A stretch of DNA of 64,000 nucleotides from Rallus limicola. Taxonomy: Eukaryota > Chordata > Aves > Gruiformes > Rallidae. The DNA lies in contig JAKCOZ010000650.1 of the NCBI GenBank assembly GCA_022605955.1, positions 1 to 64,000 on the forward strand, given 5' to 3'. Both the position numbers and the translations under genes were made by a program. Below are positions 1-11,725 of this stretch, piece by piece (the stretch's first letter is position 1; each line of letters begins with the position of its first letter). The notes under the pieces were generated by a model, which made no database searches, was not told where the DNA came from, and saw nothing but the letters and a program-made list of their open reading frames with translations.

Positions 1-198
1 GGAGTTATTGCTGGACGTTTAGCATGTTTTGAACTGCAGTCTGCTAGGGCCGAGAAAAGCACCGTAGGAGGTTCCAGGCATGTTCCCTCTTTCCAGGCAA
101 AGGAAAAGGCTGAGAGCCAAAGTGACAGGGTCTGCTCGTGTGTCCTGTTAGGAGGTTTCAGACAAGCTATGCCTTTCAGGCCTAGCTTCTTTACTTTG
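1..198 (+). repeat. Representative consensus-like monomer
   Basis: This first copy matches the common form of the monomer and serves as a coordinate reference. I count 99 G+C in 198 bases. Landmarks by offset: PstI site CTGCAG near 34-39, taggagg at 65, tttccaggc at 90, gagagcc at 112, gtctgct at 130, a second taggagg at 149, the dimorphic site gacaagc/gacgagc near 161, and StuI site AGGCCT near 178. CpG dinucleotides occur at four constant places, plus one in the gacgagc form. No CENP-B-box core (TTCG...CGGG) is present on either strand. The choice of start point is arbitrary because the array is continuous. Confidence 0.95.
39..185 (+). repeat. Degenerate internal half-repeat within the monomer
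   Basis: Three short words occur twice in the same order in each monomer. They are gtctgct (39 and 130), taggaggttYcag (65 and 149) and tttYcaggc (90 and 174). The last two pairs are both exactly 84 bases apart, and the first is 91 apart. The stretch between the second and third words also aligns loosely (ccaggcatgttccctc against cagacaagctatgcc). This suggests that the 198-bp unit arose by duplication and divergence of a shorter ancestral element. The match is partial, so chance similarity cannot be excluded without a scored self-alignment. Confidence 0.6.
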
Positions 199-282
199 GG
201 AGTTATTGCTGGACGTTTAGCATGTTTTGAACTGCAGTCTGCTAGGGCCGAGAAAAGCACCGTAGGAGGTTCCAGGCATGTT

Positions 283-290
283 CCCTTCTT
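283..290. other. Single-base insertion in a monomer
   Basis: The consensus ttccctcttt reads ttcccttctt here, an extra T at about 286. It shifts the 198-bp phase by +1 from this point. It lies between pyrimidine runs, so slippage or a sequencing error are both plausible. Confidence 0.9.
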
Positions 291-3280
291 TCCAGGCAAA
301 GGAAAAGGCTGAGAGCCAAAGTGACAGGGTCTGCTCGTGTGTCCTGTTAGGAGGTTTCAGACAAGCTATGCCTTTCAGGCCTAGCTTCTTTACTTTGGGA
401 GTTATTGCTGGACGTTTAGCATGTTTTGAACTGCAGTCTGCTAGGGCCGAGAAAAGCACCGTAGGAGGTTCCAGGCATGTTCCCTCTTTCCAGGCAAAGG
501 AAAAGGCTGAGAGCCAAAGTGACAGGGTCTGCTCGTGTGTCCTGTTAGGAGGTTTCAGACAAGCTATGCCTTTCAGGCCTAGCTTCTTTACTTTGGGAGT
601 TATTGCTGGACGTTTAGCATGTTTTGAACTGCAGTCTGCTAGGGGCGAGAAAAGCACCGTAGGAGGTTCCAGGCATGTTCCCTCTTTCCAGGCAAAGGAA
701 AAGGCTGAGAGCCAAAGTGACAGGGTCTGCTCGTGTGTCCTGTTAGGAGGTTTCAGACAAGCTATGCCTTTCAGGCCTAGCTTCTTTACTTTGGGAGTTA
801 TTGCTGGACGTTTAGCATGTTTTGAACTGCAGTCTGCTAGGGCCGAGAAAAGCACCGTAGGAGGTTCCAGGCATGTTCCCTCTTTCCAGGCAAAGGAAAA
901 GGCTGAGAGCCAAAGTGACAGGGTCTGCTCGTGTGTCCTGTTAGGAGGTTTCAGACAAGCTATGCCTTTCAGGCCTAGCTTCTTTACTTTGGGAGTTATT
1001 GCTGGACGTTTAGCATGTTTTGAACTGCAGTCTGCTAGGGCCGAGAAAAGCACCGTAGGAGGTTCCAGGCATGTTCCCTCTTTCCAGGCAAAGGAAAAGG
1101 CTGAGAGCCAAAGTGACAGGGTCTGCTCGTGTGTCCTGTTAGGAGGTTTCAGACAAGCTATGCCTTTCAGGCCTAGCTTCTTTACTTTGGGAGTTATTGC
1201 TGGACGTTTAGCATGTTTTGACCTGCAGTCTGCTAGGGCCGAGAAAAGCACCGTAGGAGGTTCCAGGCATGTTCCCTCTTTCCAGGCAAAGGAAAATGCT
1301 GAGAGCCAAAGTGACAGGGTCTGCTCGTGTGTCCTGTTAGGAGGTTTCAGACGAGCTATGCCTTTCAGGCCTAGCTTCTTTACTTTGGGAGTTATTGCTG
1401 GACGTTTAGCATGTTTTGAACTGCAGTCTGCTAGGGCCGAGAAAAGCACCGTAGGAGGTTCCAGGCATGTTCCCTCTTTCCAGGCAAAGGAAAAGGCTGA
1501 GAGCCAAAGTGACAGGGTCTGCTCGTGTGTCCTGTTAGGAGGTTTCAGACAAGCTATGCCTTTCAGGCCTAGCTTCTTTACTTTGGGAGTTATTGCTGGA
1601 CGTTTAGCATGTTTTGAACTGCAGTCTGCTAGGGCCGAGAAAAGCACCGTAGGAGGTTCCAGGCATGTTCCCTCTTTCCAGGCAAAGGAAAAGGCTGAGA
1701 GCCAAAGTGACAGGGTCTGCTCGTGTGTCCTGTTAGGAGGTTTCAGACGAGCTATGCCTTTCAGGCCTAGCTTCTTTACTTTGGGAGTTATTGCTGGACG
1801 TTTAGCATGTTTTGAACTGCAGTCTGCTAGGGCCGAGAAAAGCACCGTAGGAGGTTCCAGGCATGTTCCCTCTTTCCAGGCAAAGGAAAAGGCTGAGAGC
1901 CAAAGTGACAGGGTCTGCTCGTGTGTCCTGTCAGGAGGTTTCAGACGAGCTATGCCTTTCAGGCCTAGCTTCTTTACTTTGGGAGTTATTGCTGGACGTT
2001 TAGCATGTTTTGAACTGCAGTCTGCTAGGGCCGAGAAAAGCACCGTAGGAGGTTCCAGGCATGTTCCCTCTTTCCAGGCAAAGGAAAAGGCTGAGAGCCA
2101 AAGTGACAGGGTCTGCTCGTGTGTCCTGTCAGGAGGTTTCAGACGAGCTATGCCTTTCAGGCCTAGCTTCTTTACTTTGGGAGTTATTGCTGGACGTTTA
2201 GCATGTTTTGAACTGCAGTCTGCTAGGGCCGAGAAAAGCACCGTAGGAGGTTCCAGGCATGTTCCCTCTTTCCAGGCAAAGGAAAAGGCTGAGAGCCAAA
2301 GTGACAGGGTCTGCTCGTGTGTCCTGTTAGGAGGTTTCAGACGAGCTATGCCTTTCAGGCCTAGCTTCTTTACTTTGGAAGTTATTGCTGGACGTTTAGC
2401 ATGTTTTGAACTGCAGTCTGCTAGGGCCGAGAAAAGCACCGTAGGAGGTTCCAGGCATGTTCCCTCTTTCCAGGCAAAGGAAAAGGCTGAGAGCCAAAGT
2501 GACAGGGTCTGCTCGTGTGTCCTGTTAGGAGGTTTCAGACGAGCTATGCCTTTCAGGCCTAGCTTCTTTACTTTGGGAGTTATTGCTGGACGTTTAGCAT
2601 GTTTTGAACTGCAGTCTGCTAGGGCCGAGAAAAGCACTGTAGGAGGTTCCAGGCATGTTCCCTCTTTCCAGGCAAAGGAAAAGGCTGAGAGCCAAAGTGA
2701 CAGGGTCTGCTCGTGTGTCCTGTTAGGAGGTTTCAGACAAGCTATGCCTTTCAGGCCTAGCTTCTTTACTTTGGGAGTTATTGCTGGACGTTTAGCATGT
2801 TTTGAACTGCAGTCTGCTAGGGCCGAGAAAAGCACCGTAGGAGGTTCCAGGCATGTTCCCTCTTTCCAGGCAAAGGAAAAGGCTGAGAGCCAAAGTGACA
2901 GGGTCTGCTCGTGTGTCCTGTTAGGAGGTTTCAGACAAGCTATGCCTTTCAGGCCTAGCTTCTTTACTTTGGGAGTTATTGCTGGACGTTTAGCATGTTT
3001 TGAACTGCAGTCTGCTAGGGCCGAGAAAAGCACCGTAGGAGGTTCCAGGCATGTTCCCTCTTTCCAGGCAAAGGAAAAGGCTGAGAGCCAAAGTGACAGG
3101 GTCTGCTCGTGTGTCCTGTCAGGAGGTTTCAGACAAGCTATGCCTTTCAGGCCTAGCTTCTTTACTTTGGGAGTTATTGCTGGACGTTTAGCATGTTTTG
3201 AACTGCAGTCTGCTAGGGCCGAGAAAAGCACCGTAGGAGGTTCCAGGCATGTTCCCTCTTTCCAGGCAAAGGAAAAGGCT

Positions 3281-6200
3281 GATAGTCAAAGTGACAGGGT
3301 CTGCTCGTGTGTCCTGTTAGGAGGTTTCAGACGAGCTATGCCTTTCAGGCCTAGCTTCTTTACTTTGGGAGTTATTGCTGGACGTTTAGCATGTTTTGAA
3401 CTGCAGTCTGCTAGGGCCGAGAAAAGCACCGTAGGAGGTTCCAGGCATGTTCCCTCTTTCCAGGCAAAGGAAAAGGCTGAGAGCCAAAGTGACAGGGTCT
3501 GCTCGTGTGTCCTGTTAGGAGGTTTCAGACAAGCTATGCCTTTCAGGCCTAGCTTCTTTACTTTGGGAGTTATTGCTGGACTTTTAGCATGTTTTGAACT
3601 GCAGTCTGCTAGGGCCGAGAAAAGCACCGTAGGAGGTTCCAGGCATGTTCCCTCTTTCCAGGCAAAGGAAAAGGCTGAGAGCCAAAGTGACAGGGTCTGC
3701 TCGTGTGTCCTGTTAGGAGGTTTCAGACGAGCTATGCCTTTCAGGCCTAGCTTCTTTACTTTGGGAGTTATTGCTGGACGTTTAGCATGTTTTGAACTGC
3801 AGTCTGCTAGGGCCGAGAAAAGCACCGTAGGAGGTTCCAGGCATGTTCCCTCTTTCCAGGCAAAGGAAAAGGCTGAGAGCCAAAGTGACAGGGTCTGCTC
3901 GTGTGTCCTGTTAGGAGGTTTCAGACGAGCTATGCCTTTCAGGCCTAGCTTCTTTACTTTGGAAGTTATTGCTGGACGTTTAGCATGTTTTGAACTGCAG
4001 TCTGCTAGGGCCGAGAAAAGCACCGTAGGAGGTTCCAGGCATGTTCCCTCTTTCCAGGCAAAGGAAAAGGCTGAGAGCCAAAGTGACAGGGTCTGCTCGT
4101 GTGTCCTGTTAGGAGGTTTCAGACGAGCTATGCCTTTCAGGCCTAGCTTCTTTACTTTGGGAGTTATTGCTGGACGATTAGCATGTTTTGAACTGCAGTC
4201 TGCTAGGGCCGAGAAAAGCACCGTAGGAGGTTCCAGGCATGTTCCCTCTTTCCAGGCAAAGGAAAAGGCTGAGAGCCAAAGTGACAGGGTCTGCTCGTGT
4301 GTCCTGTTAGGAGGTTTCAGACGAGCTATGCCTTTCAGGCCTAGCTTCTTTACTTTGGGAGTTATTGCTGGACGTTTAGCATGTTTTGAACTGCAGTCTG
4401 CTAGGGCCGAGAAAAGCACCGTAGGAGGTTCCAGGCATGTTCCCTCTTTCCAGGCAAAGGAAAAGGCTGAGAGCCAAAGTGACAGGGTCTGCTCGTGTGT
4501 CCTGTTAGGAGGTTTCAGACAAGCTATGCCTTTCAGGCCTAGCTTCTTTACTTTGGGAGTTATTGCTGGACGTTTAGCATGTTTTGAACTGCAGTCTTCT
4601 AGGGCCGAGAAAAGCACCGTAGGAGGTTCCAGGCATGTTCCCTCTTTCCAGGCAAAGGAAAAGGCTGAGAGCCAAAGTGACAGGGTCTGCTCGTGTGTCC
4701 TGTTAGGAGGTTTCAGACAAGCTATGCCTTTCAGGCCTAGCTTCTTTACTTTGGGAGTTATTGCTGGACGTTTAGCATGTTTTGAACTGCAGTCTGCTAG
4801 GGCCGAGAAAAGCACCGTAGGAGGTTCCAGGCATGTTCCCTCTTTCCAGGCAAAGGAAAAGGCTGAGAGCCAAAGTGACAGGGTCTGCTCGTGTGTCCTG
4901 TTAGGAGGTTTCAGACAAGCTATGCCTTTCAGGCCTAGCTTCTTTACTTTGGGAGTTATTGCTGGACGTTTAGCATGTTTTGAACTGCAGTCTGCTAGGG
5001 GCGAGAAAAGCACCGTAGGAGGTTCCAGGCATGTTCCCTCTTTCCAGGCAAAGGAAAAGGCTGAGAGCCAAAGTGACAGGGTCTGCTCGTGTGTCCTGTT
5101 AGGAGGTTTCAGACAAGCTATGCCTTTCAGGCCTAGCTTCTTTACTTTGGGAGTTATTGCTGGACGTTTAGCATGTTTTGAACTGCAGTCTGCTAGGGCC
5201 GAGAAAAGCACCGTAGGAGGTTCCAGGCATGTTCCCTCTTTCCAGGCAAAGGAAAAGGCTGAGAGCCAAAGTGACAGGGTCTGCTCGTGTGTCCTGTTAG
5301 GAGGTTTCAGACAAGCTATGCCTTTCAGGCCTAGCTTCTTTACTTTGGGAGTTATTGCTGGACGTTTAGCATGTTTTGAACTGCAGTCTGCTAGGGCCGA
5401 GAAAAGCACCGTAGGAGGTTCCAGGCATGTTCCCTCTTTCCAGGCAAAGGAAAAGGCTGAGAGCCAAAGTGACAGGGTCTGCTCGTGTGTCCTGTTAGGA
5501 GGTTTCAGACAAGCTATGCCTTTCAGGCCTAGCTTCTTTACTTTGGGAGTTATTGCTGGACGTTTAGCATGTTTTGAACTGCAGTCTGCTAGGGCCGAGA
5601 AAAGCACCGTAGGAGGTTCCAGGCATGTTCCCTCTTTCCAGGCAAAGGAAAATGCTGAGAGCCAAAGTGACAGGGTCTGCTCGTGTGTCCTGTTAGGAGG
5701 TTTCAGACGAGCTATGCCTTTCAGGCCTAGCTTCTTTACTTTGGGAGTTATTGCTGGACGTTTAGCATGTTTTGAACTGCAGTCTGCTAGGGCCGAGAAA
5801 AGCACCGTAGGAGGTTCCAGGCATGTTCCCTCTTTCCAGGCAAAGGAAAAGGCTGAGAGCCAAAGTGACAGGGTCTGCTCGTGTGTCCTGTTAGGAGGTT
5901 TCAGACAAGCTATGCCTTTCAGGCCTAGCTTCTTTACTTTGGGAGTTATTGCTGGACGTTTAGCATGTTTTGAACTGCAGTCTGCTAGGGCCGAGAAAAG
6001 CACCGTAGGAGGTTCCAGGCATGTTCCCTCTTTCCAGGCAAAGGAAAAGGCTGAGAGCCAAAGTGACAGGGTCTGCTCGTGTGTCCTGTTAGGAGGTTTC
6101 AGACGAGCTATGCCTTTCAGGCCTAGCTTCTTTACTTTGGGAGTTATTGCTGGACGTTTAGCATGTTTTGAACTGCAGTCTGCTAGGGCCGAGAAAAGCA

Positions 6201-7438
6201 CCGTAGGAGGTTCCAGGCATGTTCCCTCTTTCCAGGCAAAGGAAAAGGCTGAGAGCCAAAGTGACAGGGTCTGCTCGTGTGTCCTGTCAGGAGGTTTCAG
6301 ACGAGCTATGCCTTTCAGGCCTAGCTTCTTTACTTTGGGAGTTATTGCTGGACGTTTAGCATGTTTTGAACTGCAGTCTGCTAGGGCCGAGAAAAGCACC
6401 GTAGGAGGTTCCAGGCATGTTCCCTCTTTCCAGGCAAAGGAAAAGGCTGAGAGCCAAAGTGACAGGGTCTGCTCGTGTGTCCTGTTAGGAGGTTTCAGAC
6501 GAGCTATGCCTTTCAGGCCTAGCTTCTTTACTTTGGGAGTTATTGCTGGACGTTTAGCATGTTTTGAACTGCAGTCTGCTAGGGCCGAGAAAAGCACCGT
6601 AGGAGGTTCCAGGCATGTTCCCTCTTTCCAGGCAAAGGAAAAGGCTGAGAGCCAAAGTGACAGGGTCTGCTCGTGTGTCCTGTTAGGAGGTTTCAGACGA
6701 GCTATGCCTTTCAGGCCTAGCTTCTTTACTTTGGGAGTTATTGCTGGACGTTTAGCATGTTTTGAACTGCAGTCTGCTAGGGCCGAGAAAAGCACTGTAG
6801 GAGGTTCCAGGCATGTTCCCTCTTTCCAGGCAAAGGAAAAGGCTGAGAGCCAAAGTGACAGGGTCTGCTCGTGTGTCCTGTTAGGAGGTTTCAGACAAGC
6901 TATGCCTTTCAGGCCTAGCTTCTTTACTTTGGGAGTTATTGCTGGACGTTTAGCATGTTTTGAACTGCAGTCTGCTAGGGCCGAGAAAAGCACCGTAGGA
7001 GGTTCCAGGCATGTTCCCTCTTTCCAGGCAAAGGAAAAGGCTGAGAGCCAAAGTGACAGGGTCTGCTCGTGTGTCCTGTTAGGAGGTTTCAGACAAGCTA
7101 TGCCTTTCAGGCCTAGCTTCTTTACTTTGGGAGTTATTGCTGGACGTTTAGCATGTTTTGAACTGCAGTCTGCTAGGGCCGAGAAAAGCACCGTAGGAGG
7201 TTCCAGGCATGTTCCCTCTTTCCAGGCAAAGGAAAAGGCTGAGAGCCAAAGTGACAGGGTCTGCTCGTGTGTCCTGTCAGGAGGTTTCAGACAAGCTATG
7301 CCTTTCAGGCCTAGCTTCTTTACTTTGGGAGTTATTGCTGGACGTTTAGCATGTTTTGAACTGCAGTCTGCTAGGGCCGAGAAAAGCACCGTAGGAGGTT
7401 CCAGGCATGTTCCCTCTTTCCAGGCAAAGGAAAAGGCT
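3281..7438. repeat. Higher-order block 2 (21 monomers, 4158 bp)
   Basis: The block is bounded by gatagtc at 3281 and 7439, exactly 21 x 198 bases apart. It begins with the recurrent order gatagtc+gacgagc, then cttttagca (3582), a gacgagc monomer, ggaagtt, and a cgattagca monomer (about 4177). The private change cagtcttctag lies near 4597. Its second half repeats block 1: ggggcgag is at 4998 (642 + 4356) and the aaaatgctg base at 5653 (1297 + 4356), both exactly 22 monomers on. Confidence 0.9.
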
Positions 7439-10210
7439 GATAGTCAAAGTGACAGGGTCTGCTCGTGTGTCCTGTTAGGAGGTTTCAGACGAGCTATGCC
7501 TTTCAGGCCTAGCTTCTTTACTTTGGGAGTTATTGCTGGACGTTTAGCATGTTTTGAACTGCAGTCTGCTAGGGCCGAGAAAAGCACCGTAGGAGGTTCC
7601 AGGCATGTTCCCTCTTTCCAGGCAAAGGAAAAGGCTGAGAGCCAAAGTGACAGGGTCTGCTCGTGTGTCCTGTTAGGAGGTTTCAGACAAGCTATGCCTT
7701 TCAGGCCTAGCTTCTTTACTTTGGGAGTTATTGCTGGACTTTTAGCATGTTTTGAACTGCAGTCTGCTAGGGCCGAGAAAAGCACCGTAGGAGGTTCCAG
7801 GCATGTTCCCTCTTTCCAGGCAAAGGAAAAGGCTGAGAGCCAAAGTGACAGGGTCTGCTCGTGTGTCCTGTTAGGAGGTTTCAGACAAGCTATGCCTTTC
7901 AGGCCTAGCTTCTTTACTTTGGGAGTTATTGCTGGACGTTTAGCATGTTTTGAACTGCAGTCTGCTAGGGCCGAGAAAAGCACCGTAGGAGGTTCCAGGC
8001 ATGTTCCCTCTTTCCAGGCAAAGGAAAAGGCTGAGAGCCAAAGTGACAGGGTCTGCTCGTGTGTCCTGTTAGGAGGTTTCAGACGAGCTATGCCTTTCAG
8101 GCCTAGCTTCTTTACTTTGGAAGTTATTGCTGGACGTTTAGCATGTTTTGAACTGCAGTCTGCTAGGGCCGAGAAAAGCACCGTAGGAGGTTCCAGGCAT
8201 GTTCCCTCTTTCCAGGCAAAGGAAAAGGCTGAGAGCCAAAGTGACAGGGTCTGCTCGTGTGTCCTGTTAGGAGGTTTCAGACGAGCTATGCCTTTCAGGC
8301 CTAGCTTCTTTACTTTGGGAGTTATTGCTGGACGTTTAGCATGTTTTGAACTGCAGTCTGCTAGGGCCGAGAAAAGCACCGTAGGAGGTTCCAGGCATGT
8401 TCCCTCTTTCCAGGCAAAGGAAAAGGCTGAGAGCCAAAGTGACAGGGTCTGCTCGTGTGTCCTGTTAGGAGGTTTCAGACAAGCTATGCCTTTCAGGCCT
8501 AGCTTCTTTACTTTGGGAGTTATTGCTGGACGTTTAGCATGTTTTGAACTGCAGTCTGCTAGGGCCGAGAAAAGCACCGTAGGAGGTTCCAGGCATGTTC
8601 CCTCTTTCCAGGCAAAGGAAAAGGCTGAGAGCCAAAGTGACAGGGTCTGCTCGTGTGTCCTGTTAGGAGGTTTCAGACAAGCTATGCCTTTCAGGCCTAG
8701 CTTCTTTACTTTGGGAGTTATTGCTGGACGTTTAGCATGTTTTGAACTGCAGTCTGCTAGGGCCGAGAAAAGCACCGTAGGAGGTTCCAGGCATGTTCCC
8801 TCTTTCCAGGCAAAGGAAAAGGCTGAGAGCCAAAGTGACAGGGTCTGCTCGTGTGTCCTGTTAGGAGGTTTCAGACAAGCTATGCCTTTCAGGCCTAGCT
8901 TCTTTACTTTGGGAGTTATTGCTGGACGTTTAGCATGTTTTGAACTGCAGTCTGCTAGGGCCGAGAAAAGCACCGTAGGAGGTTCCAGGCATGTTCCCTC
9001 TTTCCAGGCAAAGGAAAAGGCTGAGAGCCAAAGTGACAGGGTCTGCTCGTGTGTCCTGTCAGGAGGTTTCAGACGAGCTATGCCTTTCAGGCCTAGCTTC
9101 TTTACTTTGGGAGTTATTGCTGGACGTTTAGCATGTTTTGAACTGCAGTCTGCTAGGGCCGAGAAAAGCACCGTAGGAGGTTCCAGGCATGTTCCCTCTT
9201 TCCAGGCAAAGGAAAAGGCTGAGAGCCAAAGTGACAGGGTCTGCTCGTGTGTCCTGTTAGGAGGTTTCAGACGAGCTATGCCTTTCAGGCCTAGCTTCTT
9301 TACTTTGGGAGTTATTGCTGGACGTTTAGCATGTTTTGAACTGCAGTCTGCTAGGGCCGAGAAAAGCACTGTAGGAGGTTCCAGGCATGTTCCCTCTTTC
9401 CAGGCAAAGGAAAAGGCTGAGAGCCAAAGTGACAGGGTCTGCTCGTGTGTCCTGTTAGGAGGTTTCAGACAAGCTATGCCTTTCAGGCCTAGCTTCTTTA
9501 CTTTGGGAGTTATTGCTGGACGTTTAGCATGTTTTGAACTGCAGTCTGCTAGGGCCGAGAAAAGCACCGTAGGAGGTTCCAGGCATGTTCCCTCTTTCCA
9601 GGCAAAGGAAAAGGCTGAGAGCCAAAGTGACAGGGTCTGCTCGTGTGTCCTGTTAGGAGGTTTCAGACAAGCTATGCCTTTCAGGCCTAGCTTCTTTACT
9701 TTGGGAGTTATTGCTGGACGTTTAGCATGTTTTGAACTGCAGTCTGCTAGGGCCGAGAAAAGCACCGTAGGAGGTTCCAGGCATGTTCCCTCTTTCCAGG
9801 CAAAGGAAAAGGCTGAGAGCCAAAGTGACAGGGTCTGCTCGTGTGTCCTGTTAGGAGGTTTCAGACAAGCTATGCCTTTCAGGCCTAGCTTCTTTACTTT
9901 GGGAGTTATTGCTGGACGTTTAGCATGTTTTGAACTGCAGTCTGCTAGGGCCGAGAAAAGCACCGTAGGAGGTTCCAGGCATGTTCCCTCTTTCCAGGCA
10001 AAGGAAAAGGCTGAGAGCCAAAGTGACAGGGTCTGCTCGTGTGTCCTGTCAGGAGGTTTCAGACAAGCTATGCCTTTCAGGCCTAGCTTCTTTACTTTGG
10101 GAGTTATTGCTGGACGTTTAGCATGTTTTGAACTGCAGTCTGCTAGGGCCGAGAAAAGCACCGTAGGAGGTTCCAGGCATGTTCCCTCTTTCCAGGCAAA
10201 GGAAAAGGCT
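7439..10210. repeat. Higher-order block 3 (14 monomers, 2772 bp)
   Basis: This is one of the shortest marker-to-marker blocks, exactly 14 x 198. Monomer order by diagnostic sites: gatagtc/gacgagc, cttttagca (7740), plain, ggaagtt, gacgagc, three plain, tgtcagg+gacgagc, gacgagc with cactgtagg, three plain, tgtcagg, then the next marker. It reads as a condensed version of the longer blocks on either side, as expected if whole monomers are lost or gained by unequal exchange. Confidence 0.9.
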
Positions 10211-11710
10211 GATAGTCAAAGTGACAGGGTCTGCTCGTGTGTCCTGTTAGGAGGTTTCAGACGAGCTATGCCTTTCAGGCCTAGCTTCTTTACTTTGGGA
10301 GTTATTGCTGGACGTTTAGCATGTTTTGAACTGCAGTCTGCTAGGGCCGAGAAAAGCACCGTAGGAGGTTCCAGGCATGTTCCCTCTTTCCAGGCAAAGG
10401 AAAAGGCTGAGAGCCAAAGTGACAGGGTCTGCTCGTGTGTCCTGTTAGGAGGTTTCAGACAAGCTATGCCTTTCAGGCCTAGCTTCTTTACTTTGGGAGT
10501 TATTGCTGGACTTTTAGCATGTTTTGAACTGCAGTCTGCTAGGGCCGAGAAAAGCACCGTAGGAGGTTCCAGGCATGTTCCCTCTTTCCAGGCAAAGGAA
10601 AAGGCTGAGAGCCAAAGTGACAGGGTCTGCTCGTGTGTCCTGTTAGGAGGTTTCAGACAAGCTATGCCTTTCAGGCCTAGCTTCTTTACTTTGGGAGTTA
10701 TTGCTGGACGTTTAGCATGTTTTGAACTGCAGTCTGCTAGGGCCGAGAAAAGCACCGTAGGAGGTTCCAGGCATGTTCCCTCTTTCCAGGCAAAGGAAAA
10801 GGCTGAGAGCCAAAGTGACAGGGTCTGCTCGTGTGTCCTGTTAGGAGGTTTCAGACGAGCTATGCCTTTCAGGCCTAGCTTCTTTACTTTGGAAGTTATT
10901 GCTGGACGTTTAGCATGTTTTGAACTGCAGTCTGCTAGGGCCGAGAAAAGCACCGTAGGAGGTTCCAGGCATGTTCCCTCTTTCCAGGCAAAGGAAAAGG
11001 CTGAGAGCCAAAGTGATAGGGTCTGCTCGTGTGTCCTGTCAGGAGGTTTCAGACGAGCTATGCCTTTCAGGCCTAGCTTCTTTACTTTGGGAGTTATTGC
11101 TGGACGTTTAGCATGTTTTGAACTGCAGTCTGCTAGGGCAGAGAAAAGCACTGTAGGAGGTTCCAGGCATGTTCCCTCTTTCCAGGCAAAGGAAAAGGCT
11201 GAGAGCCAAAGTGACAGGGTCTGCTCGTGTGTCCTGTTAGGAGGTTTCAGACGAGCTATGCCTTTCAGGCCTAGCTTCTTTACTTTGGGAGTTATTGCTG
11301 GACGTTTAGCATGTTTTGAACTGCAGTCTGCTAGGGCCGAGAAAAGCACCGTAGGAGGTTCCAGGCATGTTCCCTCTTTCCAGGCAAAGGAAAAGGCTGA
11401 GAGCCAAAGTGAGAGGGTCTGCTCGTGTGTCCTGTTAGGAGGTTTCAGACAAGCTATGCCTTTCAGGCCTAGCTTCTTTACTTTGGGAGATATTGCTGGA
11501 CGTTTAGCATGTTTTGAACTGCAGTCTGCTAGGGCCGAGAAAAGCACCGTAGGAGGTTCCAGGCATGTTCCCTCTTTCCAGGCAAAGGAAAAGGCTGAGA
11601 GCCAAAGTGACAGGGTCTGCTCGTGTGCCATGTTAGGAGGTTTCAGACGAGCTATGCCTTTCAGGCCTAGCTTCTTTACTTTGGGAGTTATTGCTGGACG
11701 TTTAGCATGT

Positions 11711-11725
11711 TTTGAACTACAGTCT
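11711..11725. other. Loss of the conserved PstI site (also at 23990)
   Basis: gaactgcag reads gaactacag at 11719, with the same change at 23990 in the second super-unit. A different change, gaattgcag at about 59029, also destroys the site. Digestion with PstI should therefore give mainly 198-bp fragments, plus 396-bp fragments at these three places, as far as I can see by eye. Confidence 0.85.

Larger units (their letters stand above)
1..3280. repeat. Higher-order block 1 (partial, 16.6 monomers)
   Basis: This array segment precedes the first gatagtc marker. Diagnostic monomers in order include one with ggggcgag (642), one with gacctgcag (about 1222), one with aaaatgctg (t at 1297), and several with gacgagc and/or tgtcagg. 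One with ggaagtt follows near 2378, and then a tgtcagg monomer immediately before the marker at 3281. The same order returns 22 monomers later, with one monomer missing. The left edge is truncated by the window. Confidence 0.85.

Noticed and set aside
65..155. taggagg words resembling a bacterial ribosome binding site
   Set aside because: They occur twice in every monomer as part of the repeat, are not followed by a supported gene, and the array is of eukaryotic type.
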